Positions 6,407 through 15,208 of a stretch of DNA of 15,398 nucleotides are shown here, one piece after another. The stretch is from Flavobacterium psychrophilum (GTDB lineage Bacteria > Bacteroidota > Bacteroidia > Flavobacteriales > Flavobacteriaceae): the NCBI GenBank assembly GCA_945897545.1, contig CAMDGJ010000041.1:1-15398 (forward strand), read 5' to 3'. The position numbers and the translations under genes are program-made. The notes beneath the pieces were generated by a model. The model made no database searches. It was not told the origin of the DNA and saw nothing but the letters and a program-made list of their open reading frames with translations. Position 1 is the first letter of the stretch; each line of letters begins with the position of its first letter.

Positions 6407-9400
6407 TTAAAAATTAATATCTATACCAAAAACAAGAGTTTTAGGTATTGGAAAACTTCCTCTTTGATAGCCCGCTACAATGGCAGAAGCATATGGCCCG
6501 GAGTTGGCTCGACCTTCAGGGTTAATACCTCTGTAACTTTTAGCCGATTGAAAATAAAGATTTTGACCTGAAGCATACAAGCGGAAGGAACTTAATCCTA
6601 TTTGGCTACAAAAAGATTTTGGAAAGGTATATCCTAAATTAACATCTCTAAGGGCAAAGTAAGAAGCGTCTTCCACCACATAATCAGTAAGCAACCAGTT
6701 AAAACCTACATCTTCATAAGGTGTTTTGCCATCCCCAGGATGTTCAGGACTAATCCAACGATTTGTATTATAATTTGTATTCCTTGATCTTGTGTCGCTA
6801 TAATTTGGATCCCCGTTAATTAACTGACCTCCTTGAACACCTTGTAAAGAAAAGGTAAAATCAACAGACTTATAATTAATTGTATTAGTGACTCCCCATG
6901 TAAAATCAGCATAAGGATTTCCTATAACGGTTCTGTCAGCATTAGTGATTTTTCCGTCTGGAATACCATCTGGCAAACCGTTTGCATCTACACCACTAAT
7001 ATCAACAAGTTTCAATCCTCCAACTGTAAATAAGGAAGGTAAAGTAGTGGTCAAACCTGCAGCTTTAGCATCGATAATCTCTTGTTGGGACTTCCAAATA
7101 CCATCGGTTTTAAATCCATAAAATTGCACTAAAGGATCTCCAACCTTAGTTTGATAAATTTCAGTACGCTCTCCCTGATTGCGCAAATATTTTTCAGCAC
7201 CTAACTCTCTAACTTTATTTTCCGTGTGCGATAAATTGGCTGAAGTGGTCCATTTAAAAGTTTTGGTTTTAATATTGGTCGTTGATAGTTCAAATTCAAA
7301 ACCTTTATTATTCAGGCTTCCTAAGTTATTCCATGAAAGTGGCACTCCTGTAAAGGCCATGGTAGCTTGTTGTAGCAGTAACTTATCGGTTAAAGATTGA
7401 TAAACATCAACCGATAGATTGAATCTATTGTTGAATAAAGCCAAATCTAAACCTATATTAGTTTGATAAGTACTTTCCCAAGTAATATCTTCATTTGCAT
7501 TTATAGTAGATGTTGCCGCCTGGCCAGAAGTCTGTGTTCCAGTACCTAATCCAAAGGAATAATCCGCAGAATTTAGCAAATTAGAAAACCCATAATCTAA
7601 AATCCTATTATTACCAGATACGCCATAACTTCCTCTAAAAGTAAGTTTGCTTAACCATTCTACTTTATTTAAAAAAGACTCTTTATTAGCTACCCATCCA
7701 ATAGAAGCTGCTGGAAAGGCTCCCCATTTATGACCCGGTCCAAAATAAGAACTACCATCTGTTCTGTAACTAGCTGACAGCAAATACTTGCTTTTGAATG
7801 CGTAATTTACCCTTCCTAAATAGGATATTAGGCCAATCTGTGCATTTGAACCATATGTTCCTGCCTTATCAATAAATACTGCACTATTTAAAGTACGTAT
7901 GTCATCACTCGCATAATCCCTTCCAGTTGTTTGTGTTTTGGTAGTTTTGGTTTTTTGGGCCGTATACCCTACTAAAACATCAAATGAATTTTCTTTGATT
8001 TCTTTTTTATAAGTAAAAGTGTTTTCGGACAATAAATCGATATATGAATTATTAGAATAAATACCGGAATTAACTACCCCATCAGCATCAGCATTTCTAT
8101 CGGCCCATTCTAACTTGGTATCGTATTTCATGTATATAGTTGCCATTGTTTTAAAATCTAAACCTGGAAGAATGTTAAGCGAAAGGGTTGACCCACCTTG
8201 CAAACCATAGGACTTGGAGTTGATGTCATGACTAACCAATGAAGATAATGAATTGTTTTGTGCAGAGTTAGATGGGGAACCTACCGCAGTTACAAAAGTG
8301 GAGCCGTCAGGCATTAGGAATGGAGTTCCATCTGGATTGAACGAGGAATAATCAAGATCCGCAAAATGTCGCGGTTGAGCAAAATCACCAGCTTGAATAT
8401 TTGAAAAATTAGTATTGTTGTCTCTAACAAATTTAGCAGTTAACTCATTGTGTTTAAAAGGAAGCCAACTTGGATTTCGCCAAAAATTAGTAAAATTTTC
8501 TGAAGGAGATTCTTTCATTTGATAAGAAGGGTTCAGGTTTACAGAAAGTTTAATTTTTTTACTCAAATCAATATCTAATTTTGTTCTGAAATTTAATTTT
8601 TCATAATTACTTTTAAGCATTATTCCTTCGTCGCCTTGGTATCCTCCCGAAACAAAATATCGCATGCCTTTACTGCCTCCAGTGGCACTCAATTGTATGT
8701 TTTTAAACTCTGCAGTTTGCAATACTTCGTCTTGATAATCAAACCCTTTTCCGCCCAACATAGTTTGTTCAACGATGTAGCCCGCAAGGATGTTGTTTTG
8801 TTTGGTTAATGTGCCTCCATAAATAAGAAAATTCGAATTAGCTAATGTGTAAGGATCGGTACTTGTTAATCTTATGGCTTTTTCTTTGTATAACAAATTT
8901 ACGTATTCTGTAGTATTCATAATTGGATACATCTTATAGGCGGATTTTAATCCACTCGAATACTTAAAGGTATATTTCACTTTATCGGTTTTACCGCTTT
9001 TAGTGGTTATTAGTATAACACCGCTTGCTCCTCGTGAACCGTAAATAGCGGCGGAGGCGGCATCTTTCAAAACTTCTATCGAGGCAATGTCAGCCATATT
9101 TATAGAGGCCAATCCGTCAGGAATGGGTTGGCCATCAACCACTACTAAGGGACTGGCGCCAGCATTAACCGAGCTAATTCCCCTAATTGATATTACAGTG
9201 TCTGCACCAGCTTCTGAGGAAATATTTTGAACCTGAACACCGGCAATCTTGCCTTGCAAGGCTTGGTCAACCCTAGATACGGCAATCTCGTCGAGTTTTT
9301 CATTGGTATATTTAGAGATAGCACCCGTTACCAAAGATTTTTTTCTGGTACCATATCCAATTACAACTACATCCTCAAGTGTGTTTACAGACTCTTTTAA

Positions 9401-9673
9401 AACAATATTAATCGTTTTTTCTTTTCCTACAACGGCTATTTGGGTTTCGAAGCCTACAAAAGAATACTTCAAAACTGATTTAGAATTTTTAATCGCAATG
9501 GTATATTTCCCATCTATATCGGTAGATACACTATTTAGTTCAGACGTAACGGTTACCCCTGGAATACTAATTCCCTTACTATCCACAACGGTACCTGATA
9601 CTTTAAGTTTATCAGTTTGTGCATAAATAATGGAAGTGAAAATTAAGAGAAACAGTAAAATTGGTTTTTTCAT
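6407..9673 (-). CDS. susC: SusC/RagA TonB-dependent outer-membrane oligosaccharide transporter
   Basis: A 1088-residue TonB-dependent receptor, a normal length for SusC. Order: signal peptide 1-18 (IIYAQ), carboxypeptidase-regulatory-like beta-sandwich about 22-93 (VSGTVVDSKGISIPGVTV), TonB-box region at DVVVIGYG (101-108), plug domain about 110-226 with the SusC signature ASAAIYGSRGASGVI (206-220), then the 22-strand barrel to a terminal Phe (GIDINF). It imports oligosaccharides across the outer membrane using TonB energy, with SusD as the lid. There is no STN domain before the plug, so it is not an obvious FecA-type anti-sigma-coupled receptor. It lies 18 bp before susD and has its own 248-bp upstream gap with a candidate promoter at 9766-9773. 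A second TAnnTTTG-like match at 9857-9864 could also serve. No terminator is evident after the lyase-like gene, so read-through from that gene is possible. Confidence 0.96.
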   Translation of the reverse strand: MKKPILLFLLIFTSIIYAQTDKLKVSGTVVDSKGISIPGVTVTSELNSVSTDIDGKYTIAIKNSKSVLKYSFVGFETQIAVVGKEKTINIVLKESVNTLEDVVVIGYGTRKKSLVTGAISKYTNEKLDEIAVSRVDQALQGKIAGVQVQNISSEAGADTVISIRGISSVNAGASPLVVVDGQPIPDGLASINMADIASIEVLKDAASAAIYGSRGASGVILITTKSGKTDKVKYTFKYSSGLKSAYKMYPIMNTTEYVNLLYKEKAIRLTSTDPYTLANSNFLIYGGTLTKQNNILAGYIVEQTMLGGKGFDYQDEVLQTAEFKNIQLSATGGSKGMRYFVSGGYQGDEGIMLKSNYEKLNFRTKLDIDLSKKIKLSVNLNPSYQMKESPSENFTNFWRNPSWLPFKHNELTAKFVRDNNTNFSNIQAGDFAQPRHFADLDYSSFNPDGTPFLMPDGSTFVTAVGSPSNSAQNNSLSSLVSHDINSKSYGLQGGSTLSLNILPGLDFKTMATIYMKYDTKLEWADRNADADGVVNSGIYSNNSYIDLLSENTFTYKKEIKENSFDVLVGYTAQKTKTTKTQTTGRDYASDDIRTLNSAVFIDKAGTYGSNAQIGLISYLGRVNYAFKSKYLLSASYRTDGSSYFGPGHKWGAFPAASIGWVANKESFLNKVEWLSKLTFRGSYGVSGNNRILDYGFSNLLNSADYSFGLGTGTQTSGQAATSTINANEDITWESTYQTNIGLDLALFNNRFNLSVDVYQSLTDKLLLQQATMAFTGVPLSWNNLGSLNNKGFEFELSTTNIKTKTFKWTTSANLSHTENKVRELGAEKYLRNQGERTEIYQTKVGDPLVQFYGFKTDGIWKSQQEIIDAKAAGLTTTLPSLFTVGGLKLVDISGVDANGLPDGIPDGKITNADRTVIGNPYADFTWGVTNTINYKSVDFTFSLQGVQGGQLINGDPNYSDTRSRNTNYNTNRWISPEHPGDGKTPYEDVGFNWLLTDYVVEDASYFALRDVNLGYTFPKSFCSQIGLSSFRLYASGQNLYFQSAKSYRGINPEGRANSGPYASAIVAGYQRGSFPIPKTLVFGIDINF

Positions 9674-9765
9674 AATTTATTAATTTTTAGTAGGTTTTGT
9701 TTAATCATGTTAGTTAGTTAGTTTTTTATTCTCTCTGTCTTTTTTTTTCGTTTATATATAGCTTA

Positions 9766-9773
9766 CAAAATTA
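9766..9773 (-). promoter_or_regulatory. Candidate -7 element for susC-susD
   Basis: On the minus strand this reads TAATTTTG, an exact TAnnTTTG match, about 93 bp before the susC ATG. A TTG lies upstream at 9799-9801, a 25-bp spacer, slightly longer than the usual 17-23. A second exact -7 match, TATTTTTG at 9857-9864, lies nearer the preceding gene, so the actual start is uncertain. Confidence 0.4.
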
Positions 9774-9921
9774 TAAAACGTCTAAATTTAAAAATCCACA
9801 ATTAGGGATAAAATAGTCCAAAACTCTTTATTATTGGCATTGAAACTTAGGCCTGTCAAAAATAGCAAAATTTCAGCCACTAAAAATCCTCTTCAGCAAT
9901 ATATTTTATGTGTCATGATCA

Positions 9922-10770
9922 TTAATTGCCCCCTTCCATAATAGAAAAATCAGCAAAGCGAACGGCTTCCTCTTTCAAATCTTCGACTTTTTTTAAGCTG
10001 CGGTAAATCCCCCATTTTGGGCGAATAAAAGTATTGTCGGGCCTAATCGTTTCTAAATCCGGATTACTATAGGAAAGCAGTTCCTTCCCGTCTTTTACTC
10101 TTTTTATACCAAGAGCGTAGGTTCCGTTTGCACCCACTTTTATGACTTCGATAATCTCAACCCAAACTCCTTCTAGTTGGGACAAGTCCATACTAGCTAA
10201 AATAGTTGTATTGTTATGAACAACATTAAATTGGTTAACCTTTCCCTTCTTGGCTGATAAAGTAAAGATTGGAAGGTCTTGTGTTCCACCCACCGCTTTT
10301 ATTTGGTGTAAATGCGTAAAATTAGTTGAAGGTTGAAATCCTTTTGGCAATTTAAATTTCCATTTATAGGTTATGGTTTCGCCTGTAGTTCCTTTCAAAT
10401 TATCAGGTGAAGGTCCATAAGTTTTGATTTCTACGCGCTGCTTTTCGGCCACGTCAGCCACGGGTTCATTATCGGTTGACCTTGTTTTGTCTGCGTTGAC
10501 ATAATCGATATGAGCATAAAATTCAAAAACATTGGCTTTCAAATCGGCATCCCAAACTTCGGCAATATGCCTTCCAAAAGAAGGATGATTTCCTAATGTA
10601 TTAAGATCCGCTGCTTCCACAGCTGAATTTCCGGGAGCCAACACACTACTTATTAATTCATAAGTATTTCCAGGTCCATCAGCTTTTAACACAACTTGTG
10701 CGTAAGAAGAAAAAGGTAATACGAAAAGGACTATGATTAATGAATTGGTGGAATAAAAATATTTTTTCAT
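9922..10770 (-). CDS. Secreted polysaccharide-lyase-like beta-jelly-roll protein
   Basis: A 282-residue exported protein with a signal peptide ending about SSYAQ (25) and no lipobox or T9SS tail. Blocks that look conserved are GRHIAEVWDADLKANVFEF (66-84), KQRVEIKTYGP (110-120), YKWKFKLPKGF (135-145), the histidine pair in FTHLHQIKA (151-159), WVEIIEV (203-209) and RPKWGIYRS (250-258). This layout of long beta-strands, an R-x-E-I strand, HLHQ on the next strand and a late KWGIYR strand resembles the heparin-lyase-I-like superfamily (Polysacc_lyase, PF14099), which contains jelly-roll lyases acting on uronans. The Arg112, Glu114, His153 and His155 side chains are candidate active-site residues by analogy only. 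It follows the esterase-like gene by 27 bp and precedes susC, so an extracytoplasmic role on the same polymer as PL7 is likely. A non-catalytic glycan-binding role is the main alternative. Confidence 0.6.
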   Translation of the reverse strand: MKKYFYSTNSLIIVLFVLPFSSYAQVVLKADGPGNTYELISSVLAPGNSAVEAADLNTLGNHPSFGRHIAEVWDADLKANVFEFYAHIDYVNADKTRSTDNEPVADVAEKQRVEIKTYGPSPDNLKGTTGETITYKWKFKLPKGFQPSTNFTHLHQIKAVGGTQDLPIFTLSAKKGKVNQFNVVHNNTTILASMDLSQLEGVWVEIIEVIKVGANGTYALGIKRVKDGKELLSYSNPDLETIRPDNTFIRPKWGIYRSLKKVEDLKEEAVRFADFSIMEGGN

Positions 10771-10785
10771 TTATAAAATTTAGTT

Positions 10786-10798
10786 GGGACTTCGTCCC
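10786..10798. repeat. Short GC-rich hairpin in the esterase-lyase junction
   Basis: GGGAC, TTC, GTCCC: a perfect 5-bp inverted repeat with a 3-nt loop. It abuts the TAG stop of the hydrolase gene and lies about 15 bp before the lyase-like ATG. There is no T tract, so it is not a standard terminator. It could affect message stability or processing within the operon. Confidence 0.5.
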
Positions 10799-11694
10799 TA
10801 TTTAAAAGAATCCAATCCTGCAATAAATTCAAGTATTGCAGTATTTATTTCGTTGTTTTTTTCTTTGTCAAACTTTCCATGTAACCCAGCTTCAACAGTG
10901 ATGAATTGTGATTTCACACCTAAATCCTGTAATTTTTTGTACAAATCTACCGATTGTTGGTAAGGAACTATTGGATCAGCATTACCGTGTACAATGAAAA
11001 TCGGTGGACTATTTTTGGTTACATATGAAATTGGCGATACCGATTTAATAAATTCGTTATCATTCGCTTTATCACCCAGCCAAAGTTTTGGCGATGAACT
11101 TTTATGTTCAGGACCATAAGTCCAATCCCAAACATCCATAATACCGTATTTATCAATAATAGCTGCCACTTTTACATTTTCAACTCCGGGACAATTGCTG
11201 TCAAAACGATGGTCGTTTCCTAATAATCCGCCCATTAAAGCGAGATGACCACCCGCACTTCCGCCCATAATGATAATTTTGTTGGGGTCAATATTGAGTG
11301 CTTTGGCATTTTTGATGAGATACATCAGCATGCAACGGGTATCTTCTATTGCAGCAGGCGCAGTGGCCTGACCTGACATTCGGTACTCCATATTAGCAAC
11401 AGCAAAACCAGCTTTAAAATAAGGAGAAAAACCTCCTTGAGTTTCTTTTACCCCTGATTTCCAGCCACCACCGTGAATGTTAATTAATATTGGGGTTGGT
11501 TTTACAGCATTCAAAGAAAGGTAAAGATCGGCTCTGCCTTCCCAATCCATCACTTTAGTATAAACAACATCTATTTGAGCAGTATACTCTTTAGGGATTG
11601 CAACAGGTTTTTTAACTACCGAATCTTTTACTTGTGCCAATACATTCAAAGAAAATAAAACTGCAATAAGGGAAACTACAACTATTTTTTTCAT
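10798..11694 (-). CDS. Secreted alpha/beta-hydrolase, esterase/lipase-like
   Basis: A 298-residue exported hydrolase. The signal peptide is MKKIVVVSLI to about LAQ (21). Catalytic features of the alpha/beta-hydrolase fold are complete: the oxyanion motif HGGGW (74-78), the nucleophile elbow GGSAG with Ser146, the acid Asp240 in HGNADPIVP, and His272 in AGLHGKF. The motif set fits the BD-FAE / acetylxylan-esterase-like group (PF20434, related to hormone-sensitive-lipase-like families). In PULs such proteins usually remove acetyl or feruloyl groups from the glycan so that lyases can act; O-acetylated alginate or another acetylated uronan would fit here, which is inference. I chose the ATG at 11694 because it begins a clean signal peptide; an in-frame ATG at 11721 would add nine residues before it. 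It lies 27 bp before the lyase-like gene (operon) and 100 bp after the T9SS gene, with a terminator between. Confidence 0.85.
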   Translation of the reverse strand: MKKIVVVSLIAVLFSLNVLAQVKDSVVKKPVAIPKEYTAQIDVVYTKVMDWEGRADLYLSLNAVKPTPILINIHGGGWKSGVKETQGGFSPYFKAGFAVANMEYRMSGQATAPAAIEDTRCMLMYLIKNAKALNIDPNKIIIMGGSAGGHLALMGGLLGNDHRFDSNCPGVENVKVAAIIDKYGIMDVWDWTYGPEHKSSSPKLWLGDKANDNEFIKSVSPISYVTKNSPPIFIVHGNADPIVPYQQSVDLYKKLQDLGVKSQFITVEAGLHGKFDKEKNNEINTAILEFIAGLDSFK

Positions 11695-11734
11695 TTTAAA
11701 TTCAATTTTTAGATGAAGCATTACATTATTGCTT

Positions 11735-11742
11735 CAAAAATA
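11735..11742 (-). promoter_or_regulatory. Candidate -7 element for the esterase-lyase operon
   Basis: Minus-strand TATTTTTG, an exact TAnnTTTG match 41 bp before the chosen ATG. It overlaps the T tract of the upstream terminator (11736-11774), so it may be only part of that tract. A 6-bp hairpin, GAAGCA (11715-11720) and TGCTTC (11730-11735), lies just downstream. Confidence 0.3.
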
Positions 11743-11774
11743 AAATGCGATATTTTAAAAAAATACCGCATTTT
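11736..11774 (-). terminator. Intrinsic terminator of the large T9SS protein gene
   Basis: AAAATGCG (11742-11749) pairs with CGCATTTT (11767-11774); after one A-C mismatch TATTTT (11751-11756) pairs with AAAATA (11760-11765), leaving a 3-nt loop. On the minus strand it begins about 20 bp after the stop codon and runs into a T-rich exit (11736-11745). Confidence 0.75.
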
Positions 11775-11794
11775 AATTATAATATATAAGATAA

Positions 11795-14098
11795 TTATTT
11801 GATAATCAATTTTTTACTTTCTGATTTACCATCCTCAGTAACATTCAAAATATAAGCTCCTTTGGCCAATTGTGAAACATTGATTTCAGTATTGTTAGCT
11901 GTTTTAGTTTCTAAAACTTTTTGACCTACAACGCTGTAAATAGCAACTTGTTTTTCACTGCTACTATCAGAACTAATGTATAATTTACCATCAGTAACAG
12001 GATTTGGATAAGCGCTAAATTTTGAAATCTCCATTTTGGCTACACCTAAAGTGGAATCTCCACCTAAAGCTTGACCCCAATTGTTAGCGACTCTGATTTC
12101 ATCAATAACAAGCGTTGGAGTAGAAGATGAAGACGCCTGTACTAGTTTAATTCTGTCAATATTTGATCTAGTAATTTTTACGGGAGTACCATCAACAGCA
12201 GATATTGGATTATTTTGAGTTAAAGTGACAGCAGGCTGAGTACTTGTAGCTGGATCAATCCATAAATTAGCTACTTGATTGGTATCAACAGCATCCCCTA
12301 TATTTTCATAGCTTATAACAATAAGGTGTTGGATACCAAAATCAAATTCAGTAGGACTCCAAACACACTCTGTACCACTATTTGATTTTGACAATCCAAG
12401 GTTAAATTTCCCAGTAGCGATATTTTTTCTAAACATTACATCGGAGGCATATGAAGCTGATACTAGACCACTAATTGGATCAGTACTCTCCGATAAAAAA
12501 CCATAAAAGCCGGTTGGAGTTGAATATGCAGGGTCTGTTGTAGTAGAAGCTACAATAGTAGCCACATCAGCAGCTGTAAAAACAAAAGAAGAGTATAGAC
12601 TACCACTCGTTGTATTAGTAAATTTTAATTCAGGGTCAATTCCCGAACCCGCAAAAGCAATAGCGTTTTTAGTAGCGGCAGGAAGAACTATATTCGACCA
12701 TGTTGGAGAAGCTACAATAGTAACATCATCTGTTACATTAGAACTAGGCGCAAGAGTCCAAGAACCAAGGCCAATACCCGTAGCAGTACCTAAAGCGGCA
12801 TTAGCCGAGGCCGCATTATCCATAACAATTAATTTATCCCCTACAGTATAATCAAAACTTTCATACAAAGGCAATGTTTTTAGTGTAGTATTCCCCACAT
12901 AAACCGTGGTAGCCACTCGATCACTTTCTGTTACTCCAATTGTTGAGGAAACATAATAAACTGTTCCATTAACTAGAGAAGTTCCAGATAATAGTGCCGT
13001 ACCGCTAGAGGCAACATCATACCAATTAAATGTACCCGTTCCTGTAGCCACTAAACTAGCTACAGTTGGAGTTGGAGTAGTATTAAAAGCTTGTCTTTTT
13101 TCAACTACTGGTGGAGCCGTATACGCTGGAACATCGCTTAGAGCAATTTTAAAATTGTCAAATTGGTAAATGTTTCCAGTAGATGTACTTGTCTGTAAAC
13201 CTGCTACAAAACCAAAATGAGTCATTGGTGTGGAGAACGCATCAGCCACTGAAGCCCCTGCTTTAGTATAAGCACCAGATGAAGGATCTGCAAAAGCAGT
13301 TCCTGGATCTTCCCGATAGAAAAGCTCCCAGATATCTAAATTAGGATTGTAAGTTACTTTAATACTTAAATTGTTAGGATTAGTTGCGGACATTGCTAAT
13401 ATAGGTATAGCTAGTGGGTTAGGATTAACTAAAACAGGAGATTCAATCAAACGAGTAAGTACACAACCTTCTAGAGGAACACCTACTGCTGTTGAAGTAG
13501 CAGGGACTCCAATTCCATTATTAAATTTAATTAAACCAATACTAACACGTGTTGCATCGGCACTACTTTTTTGAACAATTACAGCATAACCATCGGTGCC
13601 GTTACCCGTTCCTGCCTCACCAATCACTTTATTGCTAGAGGCACACAAAACCGTTGCACTAAAATATTTAGCTTCTGGAAAACCTGTTGTGGCTGAAAAT
13701 TGGTTTGTTGACAAACGAGAGGATTTCATGTTAACGGTCCAGGTAACTAGTTTAGTATTATTGGTAAGGACAGAATTTAAACCAGTAGGAGAGGTAGGCA
13801 AAGGCGCCGTTAAATTTACTCTAGCAGCCGTTCCTGTTGATTTAAAAAGCAAACAAGCATCAGGTGATGTTGAAAACACAGTGGAAACATATCCCGCAGG
13901 AGGGACCTGAGGACTTTCAGTATAATCCACAGCAGGCAAAGAAGTACCTCCTGTATAAAATGTAACTGGCACTTCAGATGTTCCAAAAGTTTCCGTTAAG
14001 ATTGTTTGTGCAGAACCCACATTAGCGCAGAGTAAAGTAAAAGTTAAACTGTAAAAAAACTGCGATAGCGTTTTTTGTTTAAGTAATTGTTTTTTCAT
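11795..14098 (-). CDS. Large T9SS-sorted surface protein with two lectin-like regions
   Basis: A 767-residue secreted protein of unknown function. A signal peptide ends about VGSAQ (31). Residues about 32-325 and 405-680 are Thr/Ser/Asn-rich beta-strand regions; each looks like a jelly-roll: the first begins ILTETFGTSEVP and ends YQFDNFKIALSD, the second begins LPLYESFDYTVGDKL and ends LVIDEIRVANNWG, with the same order of strands as laminin-G/concanavalin-A-like folds. Between them (about 330-400) is an Ig-like module with FNWYDVASSGTALLSGT and GTVYYVSS, a type common in flavobacterial surface proteins. The C-terminus (689-767) is a type A T9SS sorting domain: FSAYPNPVTDGKLYI, VYS-type VVGQKVLE, and LAKGAYILNV ending KKLIIK. 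It should be exported through the outer membrane and anchored or released there. Next to a SusCD pair it may be a glycan-binding protein or adhesin; no catalytic motif is visible. A terminator follows, so it is its own transcript. Confidence 0.8.
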   Translation of the reverse strand: MKKQLLKQKTLSQFFYSLTFTLLCANVGSAQTILTETFGTSEVPVTFYTGGTSLPAVDYTESPQVPPAGYVSTVFSTSPDACLLFKSTGTAARVNLTAPLPTSPTGLNSVLTNNTKLVTWTVNMKSSRLSTNQFSATTGFPEAKYFSATVLCASSNKVIGEAGTGNGTDGYAVIVQKSSADATRVSIGLIKFNNGIGVPATSTAVGVPLEGCVLTRLIESPVLVNPNPLAIPILAMSATNPNNLSIKVTYNPNLDIWELFYREDPGTAFADPSSGAYTKAGASVADAFSTPMTHFGFVAGLQTSTSTGNIYQFDNFKIALSDVPAYTAPPVVEKRQAFNTTPTPTVASLVATGTGTFNWYDVASSGTALLSGTSLVNGTVYYVSSTIGVTESDRVATTVYVGNTTLKTLPLYESFDYTVGDKLIVMDNAASANAALGTATGIGLGSWTLAPSSNVTDDVTIVASPTWSNIVLPAATKNAIAFAGSGIDPELKFTNTTSGSLYSSFVFTAADVATIVASTTTDPAYSTPTGFYGFLSESTDPISGLVSASYASDVMFRKNIATGKFNLGLSKSNSGTECVWSPTEFDFGIQHLIVISYENIGDAVDTNQVANLWIDPATSTQPAVTLTQNNPISAVDGTPVKITRSNIDRIKLVQASSSSTPTLVIDEIRVANNWGQALGGDSTLGVAKMEISKFSAYPNPVTDGKLYISSDSSSEKQVAIYSVVGQKVLETKTANNTEINVSQLAKGAYILNVTEDGKSESKKLIIK

Positions 14099-14186
14099 AA
14101 TAATAGTTTTTTTGGTTTTTAAAAATAGATAATAAATGATGAATGTTATTTGATGACAATAATTTACTAGAGTGATATATTAACTA

Positions 14187-14194
14187 CAAATTTA
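14187..14194 (-). promoter_or_regulatory. Candidate -7 element for the large T9SS protein gene
   Basis: Minus-strand TAAATTTG, an exact TAnnTTTG match about 89 bp before the ATG at 14098, with a TTTG upstream at 14219-14222 (24-bp spacer). Its position, between the pseudogene and the intact gene, is right for a promoter. The spacer is a little long. Confidence 0.45.
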
Positions 14195-14253
14195 AGATCA
14201 CTAGCGAACTTAGAAATTCAAAATAGGTGCAAAATCGTCCAATTTACAACTAT

Positions 14254-15049
14254 TTAGCAGTCGACCAGCCTTTTTCTGACTAAAAAGATAGTTTGCTGCA
14301 CACAACTGCATTGCACGATAAATTGTTGCACATTCGAAGCTGCAGAATAACTACCACCTCCCACTGCCGATGCGGTAATGTTGGAAGTTACGTTACCAAA
14401 GATGCGCATCTTCTTATTACCAATAGTAGCAATTGCAGAATTCGAACTAGCATACGTTATTGGTGAACCATACTTGAAACAGCACCCAGATAAAATTCAG
14501 CCGTATTCATATATTTCAAGCACAATGCAACTGTGATAGTATGGCGTTCATCCTAAAACCGTCAGCATTTGAGAAACATTCGCGGTAGGATGGTAGTTTG
14601 AATTACTTAATTGTGAAACTGCACTAGCTGCTCGATTATTCGTGTTTGGTTTACGAATAAATTAACAATTTCCTAGTGCGAAAGCTGTTATTGTAGCCTT
14701 GCCCATGCATTGTACAAGCTGGTAGTTGAGTTATAGGTGTAAAAACGGCAAAGTACTGTCTGCGGAGAGAAAGCCAATAAATTTTGGCTTGCCATTAACG
14801 AGGACCGTAAGGTATAATCCAACAGATTCAGTGTTGAACTATTAGGTTTCACCATAGAGGCATCCGTTTTGCTGCAGTACTGGATCGAATCAAAGTACCA
14901 TTTTTTTCAAATACCGCGATAGTAGCACTACCATTGTTGATTAGCTCATGTACAACAGTAAATTTTTCTGAATTCACGGTTAATACACCGGAGTTCAGCT
15001 TTAGCTTTTTGGCAGTAATGATAACGTTTGCAATAGTACTCTAATTCTC
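14254..15049 (-). pseudogene. Decayed gene for a flavobacterial secreted (T9SS-type) repeat protein
   Basis: No long open frame exists here, but the minus strand holds coherent protein pieces split by stops and frame changes. In order: 15040-14898 encodes ITAKKLKLNSGVLTVNS and FTVVHELINNGSATIAVFEK, preceded by an in-frame TAG at 15041-15043; about 14860-14700 in another frame encodes LDYTLRSS, QNLLAFSPQTV and RFYTYNSTTSLYNA; then AFALG, a stop, and FIRKPNTNNRA; last, 14496-14254 has an open stretch with YGSPITYASSNSAIATIG and MRIFGNVTSNITASAVGGG. I recognise the LTVNS / NNGSATI / LDYTLWSSPV / QNLLAFSP / RFYTYNS / LIRMPNT string as the usual order in large Flavobacterium secreted proteins that carry a T9SS tail. 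The remnant has lost its start and its sorting domain. Function cannot be assigned. Sequencing error seems unlikely given the number of separate lesions. Confidence 0.7.
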
Positions 15050-15208
15050 AGCAACTCTTTTAGAGCAGACAAAACGCTATCAGTAGGAATTATTCATTTT
15101 TTATTCTCGCTCATAAATCAATAAAGCAACAAGCCCAATAAAAAAATTTCTTCCCCTTGAAGATTATTATATGGGGTTTTGCATTAAGTAGACTACCATT
15201 ATTTAAAC

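Noticed and set aside
9709..9723. GTTAGTTAGTTAGTT short tandem repeat in the susC leader
   Set aside because: Only about three units of a 4-base repeat in AT-rich DNA. It may be variable but there is no sign of a CRISPR, operator dyad or phase-variation switch at the start codon.
11695..11721. Longer esterase start at ATG 11721
   Set aside because: It places nine residues with acidic and polar content before a clean signal peptide that starts at 11694.
13371..13910. Plus-strand open frames of 67 and 104 codons inside the large T9SS gene
   Set aside because: They are antisense shadows of a Thr/Ser-rich gene, without recognisable motifs, signal or operon context. The same holds for the plus-strand frames inside kduD, kduI, PL7, susD and susC.
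14099..14253. Possible small RNA or gene between the T9SS protein gene and the pseudogene
   Set aside because: Beyond the promoter-like motif I see no open frame of note, no stable hairpin with a T tract and no tRNA-like fold.
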